Positions 1 to 5,837 of a stretch of DNA of 8,115 nt are shown in pieces. A program made the translations under genes and the position numbers. The notes under the pieces were generated by a model that ran no database searches, had not been told where the DNA came from, and worked only from the letters and a program-made list of their open reading frames with translations. The stretch covers positions 1-8,115 of the forward strand of contig BQIY01000076.1 of NCBI GenBank assembly GCA_021604265.1. Direction: 5' to 3'. The DNA is from Nitrospirales bacterium (GTDB lineage: Bacteria; Nitrospirota; Nitrospiria; Nitrospirales; UBA8639). How positions within the stretch are numbered: position 1 is the stretch's first letter; the number at the start of each line of letters is the position of its first letter.

Positions 1-173
1 ATGCGAGAAGCCATCGCGGCTTTAGAAAGTTTTTCTTGTTCCATGGCTTCGCCCAATTTATAAGCCAGCACTTTCTTAATCGCATTGGTTTGACACTCTT
101 CATATTGTCCTTCCGCTTTCAGTACTTCTTCAAGCGTAGACCCAGACCAAGGATTAAATTTTTCCCGTTTCAT
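1..173 (-). CDS. HigA-like XRE-family antitoxin (partial, cut by window edge)
   Basis: This is the N-terminal 57 codons of a gene read leftwards off the window. The protein begins MKREKFNPWSGSTLEEVLKA and continues through AIKKVLAYKLGEAMEQEKLS to KAAMASR. The last part matches the first helices of a lambda-Cro/XRE helix-turn-helix as found in HigA-type antitoxins; family members continue with a TSRAALDRLLDP-like recognition helix, which lies outside the window. Expected role: it binds and neutralises the toxin encoded just upstream and represses the shared operon. An ATG at 182 is only one base from the AGGAG at 184-188, whereas the ATG at 173 is 10 bases away, so I chose 173. The toxin ORF overlaps this start by 20 bp, which suggests translational coupling. 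Family assignment is by recognition of the sequence pattern; the missing C-terminus limits certainty. Confidence 0.75.
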   Translation of the reverse strand, partial: MKREKFNPWSGSTLEEVLKAEGQYEECQTNAIKKVLAYKLGEAMEQEKLSKAAMASR

Positions 174-414
174 ATCGATCATGCTCCTTCTTACGTTTGT
201 TCGCAAGTATCAATTCTTTATCTGGCGTCTTCTGTGATTTCTTCACCAACCCATGAAACAGAACCATCTCAGCCCCACTCACATAGAAAAACATCCGAAC
301 AAAGAGACGATCCCTGACGGGCTCTTTTCCACTGGGAAGCTGTAAAATGTAGCTATTATAACCTTTTGAACTTGACTCACCTATCATGGCACCAAAAATG
401 GTACATTCACGCAA
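154..414 (-). CDS. HigB-like toxin (Gp49/DUF891, RelE superfamily), apparently internally deleted
   Basis: The ORF encodes up to 86 residues from a TTG at 414, or 77 from an ATG at 387. Neither has a clear ribosome binding site. The C-terminal half carries the hallmark of phage Gp49-like/HigB toxins: MVLFHGLVKKSQKTPDKEL followed by a basic KRKKEHD stretch. Upstream is LPSGKEPVRDR, which in the family is normally the first strand and turn of the toxin (PSGKEPVRDWL). In full-length members about 45-50 residues separate these two elements, with a GMPL-like loop and an LWEVRS-like strand. Here they are almost adjacent, joined through LFVRMFFYVSGAE. The reading frame is intact. I infer an in-frame internal deletion that probably destroys the RNase fold. 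It overlaps the antitoxin start, as expected for a toxin-first higBA pair. The family call is fairly secure; inactivity is inference. Confidence 0.65.
   Translation of the reverse strand: MRECTIFGAMIGESSSKGYNSYILQLPSGKEPVRDRLFVRMFFYVSGAEMVLFHGLVKKSQKTPDKELILANKRKKEHDRYETGKI
184..188 (-). promoter_or_regulatory. Ribosome binding site of the antitoxin
   Basis: AGGAG on the minus strand lies inside the 3' end of the toxin ORF. Its spacing of 10 nt to the ATG at 173, against 1 nt to the ATG at 182, decides the start codon in favour of 173. Confidence 0.55.
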
Positions 415-448
415 TATTCTTTATCTTGTTCAAGCAAGGCAATTCAAT

Positions 449-1252
449 TCATTCAGTATAATTTCTTGAACCACACCAAGAACATTTGCTTGTTGGTTCT
501 GATGAAGAAACATGTTCTGGAATGAATATTGGTTCTGCCTGAACTTCAGGCTTTTTCCCTTGAATCATTTGTGCCCACCATGTTGACTGATTTCGTATGA
601 GCAATTTGGGCAGGACCAGAAAAAATCCCACCAGGATAATGCCCAGGAGAATAACGAGCCAATCAACGGCTAACGCACTGCTTCCAAAGTAGACTAGGGC
701 GAACGTTGGGGGAATCATTCCAACCAAGGTCGCGAGGGCAAAGGCTTTCAGACTCATACTCGTGAGTCCGGCTCCATAGCTCACGAGGTCAAAGGAAAAG
801 ATTGGGAGAAGACGGGACAAGAACACAAATCCCATGAGATGATGATCAGAACATTTCTCACAAAACACCACATCGCTTTTCAGGAGACGAGCGATCACAT
901 CTCTCCCTAATTTTCTCCCAATAAGAAAACTGATGATGGCGCCAATCTCTGCACCAATGACCGCATAGAGCGTTCCCAACCACGGTCCAAAGGCCACACC
1001 TGCTGCGAGATCTAACGGTATGCTGGGAATCGGGCTGACCACCACGGCCAGTGCCATGATGCTCACAAACACCACAGGTGCTATCATCCCAAAAGACTGA
1101 ATAAATTCGACGAGCCTGATAGGTTGAAGATATTCGGTGAGATCATACGAATGGAGCACCCAGTACGCACACGCTAAGGCCAGCACGAATCCTGCGACAC
1201 TGAGCCATTTCCCAAAGCCAGAATATCCGTTCTTTTCATCAGCAACAGTCAT
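449..1252 (-). CDS. TVP38/TMEM64 (VTT/DedA-like) membrane protein with Cys-rich loop and tail
   Basis: A 267-residue polytopic inner-membrane protein of the TVP38/TMEM64 (VTT domain, formerly SNARE-associated) family. Membrane segments lie at about 17-34, 56-77, 83-113, 140-160, 168-192 and 197-217. Family signatures are GVAFGPWLGTLYAVIGAEIG (residues 85-104) and the RLLP...SYGAGLTSM region (147-166). Members are thought to move or scramble lipids or small molecules, but the substrate here is unknown. Odd features: a CEKC-x2-HH cluster at 131-138, in the hydrophilic loop before the fourth segment, and a soluble C-terminal tail ending in CSWC (257-260). Neither is normal for the family, and both could hold a metal or form disulfides. 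The start is ATG at 1252 with AGGAG 4 nt upstream. It is transcribed divergently from a second TVP38-family gene. The function beyond the family level is uncertain. Confidence 0.85.
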   Translation of the reverse strand: MTVADEKNGYSGFGKWLSVAGFVLALACAYWVLHSYDLTEYLQPIRLVEFIQSFGMIAPVVFVSIMALAVVVSPIPSIPLDLAAGVAFGPWLGTLYAVIGAEIGAIISFLIGRKLGRDVIARLLKSDVVFCEKCSDHHLMGFVFLSRLLPIFSFDLVSYGAGLTSMSLKAFALATLVGMIPPTFALVYFGSSALAVDWLVILLGIILVGFFLVLPKLLIRNQSTWWAQMIQGKKPEVQAEPIFIPEHVSSSEPTSKCSWCGSRNYTE

Positions 1253-1503
1253 GAATCTCCTGTTTCCTTATGAATCATTCAAGTACACTGTTCCGAGAGT
1301 GGTCTAATCGTTTCTTGCAGGTTGTTATCCGTGACGACATTTCTCAGCCTGCTATTCTGAAAGAAACCTTCGGGGCATGACATCATCAACATTTTTGTAA
1401 CAACTTTCAACTTCATCAGACTCCTTTTTAGTTGTGCGCATCATATCGCTAGACTTGAATCAGCAGGACACAAAAATGCGCAAACGAAAAAGGAGCATGT
1501 GTA
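1253..1503. promoter_or_regulatory. Divergent intergenic region between two TVP38-family genes
   Basis: These 251 bp separate genes reading left and right and should hold promoters for both. I see no convincing -35/-10 pair on either strand. There is a perfect 5+1+5 dyad, TGAATCATTCA, at 1271-1281, 18 bp before the leftward start and just upstream of its ribosome binding site. A related TTGAATCA lies at 1455-1462 before the rightward gene. AAGGAG at 1490-1495 serves the ATG at 1504. Confidence 0.5.
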
Positions 1504-2256
1504 ATGAGAACTCACCATTTGGAGCACACTATGCCTAATGCCGCAGAAACAGATGACACGAGTTCTTCGAGCTCCACCGGAAAGATCGTGACGGCCCTGT
1601 TCTTGTTGACTGGGATTGCCGCATTTTTCTATTTCGACTTGGGAGCCTATCTTTCCCTTGAATCACTCAAAGCCAATCGTGATCATCTTCTAGCCTATAC
1701 TGAAAGTCATTTCACCCTCGCGGTTTCCCTCTTTATTGTGATCTATATTGTCCAAACCACGTTTTCGCTTCCCGGCGGAGCTATTCTGACTCTGGCCGGC
1801 GGCTTTCTTTTTGGAAGTATTTTAGGGACTCTGTTCGTCAACGTCGGAGCCACAACCGGTGCGACCCTCGCCTTTCTTGCATCCCGCTATCTTTTGCGGG
1901 ATTGGGTTGAACGTAAATTTGGGGATCGGCTGGGTCCGATTCAAGCCGGGTTTGCCAAAAACGCCTTTAGTTACCTCATGACGCTCCGTCTCATTCCAGC
2001 GTTTCCCTTTTTCTTGGTTAACCTGGTTTCCGGTCTCACGCGAGTCAACCTGGGCACCTACATTTCCGCGACGGCCTTGGGCATTATTCCCGGCAGTTTC
2101 GTCTTTGCGTTTGCCGGCCGCCAACTCGGAACGATCAATTCGTTGTCCGAAATCGCATCACCACCTGTGTTGCTTGCCTTTACATTTCTTGGGCTTCTCG
2201 CGATCATGCCCATTGTCTATCGAAAAATCACCGGAAAGAACAGTCCGGGAACCTAA
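1504..2256 (+). CDS. TVP38/TMEM64 family membrane protein, first gene of flavoenzyme operon
   Basis: A 250-residue polytopic membrane protein of the TVP38/TMEM64 (VTT) family. A hydrophilic, serine-rich N-terminus is followed by a membrane segment at about 28-45. Further hydrophobic stretches lie near 71-90, 92-128, 157-175, 185-206 and 221-240. The family signatures are clear: LPGGAILTLAGGFLFG (89-104), GATTGATLAFLASRYL (115-130) and RLIPAFPFFLVNLVSGLTRV (162-181). It has no cysteine at all, unlike its divergent paralogue. Two starts are plausible: ATG 1504 with AAGGAG 8 nt upstream, and ATG 1531 (MPNAAETDD, 241 residues) with GGAG at 1521-1524. It lies 74 bp before a MerA-like flavoprotein. 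In many bacteria the same two domains occur as one fused protein, so they probably work together at the membrane. The transported or reduced compound is unknown. Confidence 0.88.
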   Translation: MRTHHLEHTMPNAAETDDTSSSSSTGKIVTALFLLTGIAAFFYFDLGAYLSLESLKANRDHLLAYTESHFTLAVSLFIVIYIVQTTFSLPGGAILTLAGGFLFGSILGTLFVNVGATTGATLAFLASRYLLRDWVERKFGDRLGPIQAGFAKNAFSYLMTLRLIPAFPFFLVNLVSGLTRVNLGTYISATALGIIPGSFVFAFAGRQLGTINSLSEIASPPVLLAFTFLGLLAIMPIVYRKITGKNSPGT

Positions 2257-2330
2257 CGTCAACAGATTGTCAAACCGAGGCATACCACACGACTCACAGG
2301 CCTTTTTCATTCTTTTAATTTGAGGATACG

Positions 2331-3884
2331 ATGACTCAATCTCCTACGACGACTCATGCCATTGAGATACAACCAATGGACGAATTCAATCAAGCATTGC
2401 TCAATAATGTGCATCCGCCTCAATGGTCGAATCCCACGCCAGAGGGAAAGTATAATCTGGTCATCATTGGCGCGGGAACGGCTGGCCTGGTGACAGCCGC
2501 CGTGGCCTCGGCACTTGGAGCAAAAGTGGCGCTGATCGAACGGCATCTCATGGGAGGCGATTGCTTAAACGTAGGATGCGTCCCGTCAAAAGGGGTGATT
2601 CGCGCATCACGGGCCTGGGCAGAGCTCAAGCAGGCTCAAGAATTTGGACTCGATATTTCCGGAAATGTCCGGACAAACTTTGGCACGGCCATGGCCCGCA
2701 TGCGAAAACTTCGAGCCCGTATCAGCCATGTCGATTCAGCTCATCGCTACAAAAAACTGGGGGTGGATGTCTACATTGGAGAGGGACGGTTTTCCGGTGA
2801 TGGCACCATCACGATCGGCGATCAAGTCTTACAATATGCTAAGGCGGTCATTTGCACCGGAGCCCGAGCTATTGCCTTGCCCATTCCCGGATTGAAAGAC
2901 GCTGGATTTTTGACCAATGAAACCGTGTTTAACTTGACGACACGTCCCTCCACACTGGCCGTGATTGGGGCGGGGCCCATCGGATGTGAATTGGCACAAG
3001 CCTACGCGCGATTTGGCAGTGAGGTGATCGTCTTTGAACAGGAATGCCGAATTCTTCCCCGTGAAGATGCCGAAGCGGCAGAGGTCGTCAAAGAGGCCAT
3101 GATTCGTGACGGAGTGAAATTTTTCTGTAACACAAAAATCACGCATGTCTCCAAGAACGAAACCGGGAAAGTGATCCACTATGAGATCGATGGACAATCC
3201 AAGGAATTGCCAATTACCGATATTCTGATCGGGATTGGGCGTGCGCCAAATGTAGAAGAATTGGGGTTGAATACCGTCGGGGTTGAATTCGATACCCGTT
3301 CAGGCGTCAAGGTCTCCGACCGGCTCCAAACAACCAATTCCAAAATTTACGCGGCAGGCGATGTGTGCTTCCCATTTAAATTTACCCATACCGCCGATGC
3401 CATGGCACAAATCGTGATTCAAAATGCACTCTTTCCTCATCCTTTTGGACTCGGCTATGCCAGCACGAATTCTCTGATTATCCCATGGTGCACCTTCACA
3501 GAACCGGAAATCGCCCATGTTGGTCTGTATGGGCATGAAGCTGAACAGCAGAACATTGCCATTGATACCTTTACCTTTCACCTCAATGAAGTCGATCGCG
3601 CCATTTTAGATGGCGAAGACGAAGGATTTGCCAGGGTGCATGTCAAAAAGGGAACTGATACAATCCTGGGTGCAACCATTGTCGCCTCACATGCTGGAGA
3701 CATGATTAGTGAGTTTACCCTGGCAATGAAAGCCAAGGTCGGTCTCAGCACAATCACGGGAACCATTCACCCTTATCCCACCCAGGCGGAAGTCGTGAAA
3801 AAAGTTGCGAATGCCTGGAGAAAAACGACCTTCACCGATGGAAAAAAACGATTGCTTCAAAAACTGTTTGCCTGGACACGATAG
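2331..3884 (+). CDS. MerA-like FAD/NAD(P) disulfide oxidoreductase without mercury-binding cysteines
   Basis: A 517-residue class I pyridine nucleotide-disulfide oxidoreductase. FAD site: VIIGAGTAG (residues 44-52) with E70. Redox-active disulfide: GGDCLNVGCVPSK, Cys78 and Cys83. NAD(P) site: VIGAGPIG (211-218). Second FAD contact: GIGRAPN (301-307) and IYAAGDV (339-345). Dimerisation domain from about 380, ending in IHPYPTQAE (479-487). In lipoamide dehydrogenases the catalytic His sits where this protein has Tyr482, which is a MerA-like feature. True mercuric reductases also have an N-terminal HMA domain (often) and a C-terminal Cys-Cys pair. Here the first about 40 residues have no CxxC and the tail (LLQKLFAWTR) has no cysteine, so Hg(II) reduction is unlikely. 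Start ATG has GAGG 5 nt upstream. It sits between TVP38 and DUF3047 genes. Family certain; substrate unknown. Confidence 0.92.
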   Translation: MTQSPTTTHAIEIQPMDEFNQALLNNVHPPQWSNPTPEGKYNLVIIGAGTAGLVTAAVASALGAKVALIERHLMGGDCLNVGCVPSKGVIRASRAWAELKQAQEFGLDISGNVRTNFGTAMARMRKLRARISHVDSAHRYKKLGVDVYIGEGRFSGDGTITIGDQVLQYAKAVICTGARAIALPIPGLKDAGFLTNETVFNLTTRPSTLAVIGAGPIGCELAQAYARFGSEVIVFEQECRILPREDAEAAEVVKEAMIRDGVKFFCNTKITHVSKNETGKVIHYEIDGQSKELPITDILIGIGRAPNVEELGLNTVGVEFDTRSGVKVSDRLQTTNSKIYAAGDVCFPFKFTHTADAMAQIVIQNALFPHPFGLGYASTNSLIIPWCTFTEPEIAHVGLYGHEAEQQNIAIDTFTFHLNEVDRAILDGEDEGFARVHVKKGTDTILGATIVASHAGDMISEFTLAMKAKVGLSTITGTIHPYPTQAEVVKKVANAWRKTTFTDGKKRLLQKLFAWTR

Positions 3885-4707
3885 CCGTAACACCTCAGAA
3901 CACACGAACAGCTCTAAGAAAAGCTTAAGGCAAGGACTTCAGTTTCTTCGTCAACCCAGCATCGCTTGCACAATCGTTCTCTGGGCTGTTTTTGGCTTTT
4001 TGCCCCATCTCAGCCTTGCGCAAACCCCTTCTCCAGCCACTCTTGAGGTTGGAGCTTTTTCTCAGGCTCAAGAAGGGGAAACCTTTCCGGATGATTGGAA
4101 ACCCCTAACGTTTGAGAAAATCGAAGAACACACCCGCTATGAACTAGTCAAAGACAAGAAGCAGGTCGTCGTCAAAGCCACCAGCGTGGAAAGCTCATCC
4201 GGACTCACTCGCGCCATCACCATCGATCCGAAACAGTTTCCAATCGTGGCCTGGCGGTGGAAAGTGGAGAATATCTTCAAAAATGGCGATGTGACACAAA
4301 AGGAAGGCGATGACTATCCGGCAAGAATCTACATTACCTTTGCCTATGAGAGTCAGAAAGTCGGGTTGTTTGAACAAGCCAAATACGAGGCCGCCAAATT
4401 ACTCTATGGGCAATACCCGCCTCTTGGTGCCATCAACTATATTTGGGAAAGCAAAAGTCCGGTCGGCACGATGGTCCCGAATCCCTACACTGACCGCGTC
4501 CAGATGTTTGTGACAGAAAGTGGATCAAAGAAACTCGGGCAATGGGTCACGGAAGAACGAAATGTGTATGAGGATTACCTGCGTGCGTTCGGCGAGGAAC
4601 CGCCCATGATTTCGGGGGTGGCCATTATGACAGACACCGACAATACGAAAGAAGCCGCCATTGCGTATTTTGGAGATATTACCTTCAAACGTGCAGACGG
4701 CAAATGA
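3838..4707 (+). CDS. Exported DUF3047 domain protein
   Basis: About 289 residues. A long polar N-terminus precedes a hydrophobic stretch, IACTIVLWAVFGFLPHLSLA (residues 42-61), that ends like a signal peptide with cleavage near Ala61-Gln62. The mature part matches DUF3047: FPDDWKPLTF (83-92), VAWRWKVENIF (138-148), EGDDYPARIYITFAY (156-170), NYIWESKSP (200-208), PNPYTDRVQMFVTESG (214-229), QWVTEERNVYEDYLRAFGEE (235-254), MTDTDNT (264-270) and YFGDI (277-281). The fold is probably a beta-sandwich and the biochemical role is unknown. The start is uncertain: TTG 3805, ATG 3811 and ATG 3838 are in frame, all overlap the flavoenzyme gene by 47-80 bp, and none has a well-placed ribosome binding site. 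I chose 3838. The overlap indicates operon membership and possible translational coupling. Location is inferred as periplasmic or outer surface. Confidence 0.85.
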   Translation: MEKNDCFKNCLPGHDSRNTSEHTNSSKKSLRQGLQFLRQPSIACTIVLWAVFGFLPHLSLAQTPSPATLEVGAFSQAQEGETFPDDWKPLTFEKIEEHTRYELVKDKKQVVVKATSVESSSGLTRAITIDPKQFPIVAWRWKVENIFKNGDVTQKEGDDYPARIYITFAYESQKVGLFEQAKYEAAKLLYGQYPPLGAINYIWESKSPVGTMVPNPYTDRVQMFVTESGSKKLGQWVTEERNVYEDYLRAFGEEPPMISGVAIMTDTDNTKEAAIAYFGDITFKRADGK

Positions 4708-4715
4708 CGAGAAAC

Positions 4716-4741
4716 ACGGGTCCCTGCCGCTCTCTACCCGT
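4716..4741 (+). terminator. Weak hairpin after DUF3047 gene
   Basis: ACGGGT (4716-4721) and ACCCGT (4736-4741) form a perfect 6-bp stem with a 14-nt loop, 8 bases after the stop codon. A pyrimidine-rich stretch follows, but there is no clear T-run. It is a candidate end for the plus-strand operon, facing the convergent minus-strand operon that ends at 4854. The long loop makes this a weak call. The remaining bases to 4853 show only short, imperfect inverted repeats. Confidence 0.25.
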
Positions 4742-4853
4742 CACATAGACTTCAACTTCTTCTCCCGGCAATGAGATTGACGAGCGTAACGTTTTTGCCC
4801 GCTCACGATAGTGCCGACGACTGCAAACATTCGAAGTTCATTGTGAAGCGAAT

Positions 4854-5432
4854 TTAGGCATAATCGGGCTCATTCCCAGACTTCCACTTAATATTACAAC
4901 CCGCGCTCGGCCGCTGCGTGTGAGAAACCTCGTTCCCTGCTAATATCAGGTCCACCGCAGCTCGTAAGTCTTTTCCCGTCACCGGTTTTCCATTACCAGG
5001 ACGACTGTCATCAAGTTGCCCTCGATACACTAACTGTTGTTTGTTATCAAAAAGAAAGAAATCCGGAGTACAGGCGGCGGTAAAGGCTTTAGCTGTTTCT
5101 TGGCTTTCGTCATAGCAGAACGGAAACACGAAGCCCAATTGTTCTGCCATGGCCTTCAAAGAATCTGGCGCATCATCAGGGTAGCTGCCGGCATCATTGC
5201 TGCTAATCGCCACGATGCCAAGGCCCGACTGGTGATAATCCTTACCAAGCCGCGCTAATTCATCTTTGACATGAACCACATAGGGACAGTGCTTACAGAT
5301 AAACATCACCAACACCCCTTGAGACAAATCAAACATTTCCGGAGAAATCATGCTGCCAGAGACCACATCCGGCAATGAGAAAAACGGCATCGTGGTGCCA
5401 AGCGGCAACATCGTGGAAGATTTTAGCGCCAT
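4854..5432 (-). CDS. Thioredoxin-fold (AhpC/TSA, PRX-like) protein with CKHC motif
   Basis: A 192-residue thioredoxin-superfamily protein. An N-terminal segment LPLGTTMPFFSLPDV (9-23) is typical of peroxiredoxin-like proteins. Next comes a strand leading into VMFICKHCPYVVHVKDEL (42-59), whose Cys46-x-x-Cys49 takes the redox position. The cis-proline element is AACTPDFFLFD (119-129), with a third cysteine at 121. The C-terminal signature AGCNIKWKSGNEPDY (177-191) is conserved in this subfamily and adds Cys179. No signal peptide is visible, so it is probably cytoplasmic. Expected role: thiol-disulfide exchange or peroxide handling; partners unknown. The start is ATG 5432 with AAGGAG (5441-5446) 8 nt upstream; an in-frame GTG at 5441 overlaps that site and is rejected. 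It lies downstream of a sigma/anti-sigma pair on the same strand, separated by 126 bp, so it may be part of that regulon or operon. Confidence 0.87.
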   Translation of the reverse strand: MALKSSTMLPLGTTMPFFSLPDVVSGSMISPEMFDLSQGVLVMFICKHCPYVVHVKDELARLGKDYHQSGLGIVAISSNDAGSYPDDAPDSLKAMAEQLGFVFPFCYDESQETAKAFTAACTPDFFLFDNKQQLVYRGQLDDSRPGNGKPVTGKDLRAAVDLILAGNEVSHTQRPSAGCNIKWKSGNEPDYA

Positions 5433-5558
5433 AACAAGCACTCCTTGCTAGAAGATGACACAATCCATTGAGTCAAATACGAATGTGAATGATTCATCAA
5501 AGAAAGAACCCAATACCAAATCCCACGTCCGCTATGCGCAGAATATGCACGAACAGGC
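5433..5558 (-). promoter_or_regulatory. Intergenic region with two dyads before the thioredoxin-fold gene
   Basis: Two perfect dyads lie here: TTGAGTCAA (5468-5476) and TGAATGATTCA (5486-5496). The second is the same 11-mer, in the opposite orientation, as the dyad before the leftward TVP38 gene at 1271-1281. On the minus strand TTGACT (5471-5476) resembles a -35 box, but no good -10 lies 16-18 bp downstream. The thioredoxin-fold gene could thus have its own regulated promoter as well as read-through from the sigma operon. These are motif observations only. Confidence 0.35.
5441..5446 (-). promoter_or_regulatory. Ribosome binding site of the thioredoxin-fold gene
   Basis: AAGGAG on the minus strand is 8 nt before ATG 5432. 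The longer reading from GTG 5441 would begin inside this site, so the ATG is the better start. Confidence 0.65.
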
Positions 5559-5837
5559 TTAACCTTGTTTCCAATGACGGAACCGACGAAGCAGTTCTTC
5601 TCGAATTTCTGGCGAAATAGGCTCTGCAGGAAGTTTCCCAAGCGTTTGAACGGTATACTTCATTTGCTTCAGATAGTTTCTACAGGCAAAACACAAACCT
5701 AAATGCAGATGAAATCGAAGACGTGTCGAAAACGGCATGGCCCCTTCCAGGTACTCAGTAATAATACTGGCCACTTCCTGGCATGTGAGGTTCCCAGACA
5801 TATACGTCATGGCTTGTTGTTTCAATTTACTCGTCAT
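5559..5837 (-). CDS. ZAS/zf-HC2 anti-sigma factor
   Basis: A small, soluble 92-residue protein with no membrane segment. It has LTCQEVASIITEYLEGAM (17-34), the usual first helix of zf-HC2 anti-sigma domains with ligand Cys19. The H-x3-C-x2-C motif follows: His45, Cys49 and Cys52 in HLHLGLCFACRNYLKQM. The C-terminal part, rich in Pro, Glu and Arg, ends the protein. Family role: bind zinc and hold the cognate ECF sigma factor inactive; in redox-sensing members such as RsrA, thiol oxidation expels zinc and frees the sigma factor. The start codon overlaps the sigma stop as ATGA, so the two should be made in fixed ratio. The thioredoxin-like protein encoded downstream fits a thiol-redox loop. The family assignment is strong; redox sensing is inference from motif and context. 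Confidence 0.88.
   Translation of the reverse strand: MTSKLKQQAMTYMSGNLTCQEVASIITEYLEGAMPFSTRLRFHLHLGLCFACRNYLKQMKYTVQTLGKLPAEPISPEIREELLRRFRHWKQG

Noticed and set aside
36..317. Plus-strand 93-codon frame at the left edge.
   Set aside because: It is antisense to the recognisable antitoxin and toxin sequences.
355..360. Perfect TATAAT on the minus strand within the toxin ORF.
   Set aside because: No acceptable -35 lies 16-18 bp upstream and it sits inside an ORF. A promoter for the antitoxin here is possible but unsupported.
2331..3884. Annotation as mercuric reductase (merA).
   Set aside because: There is no C-terminal Cys pair and no N-terminal HMA motif, and no other mer genes are visible.
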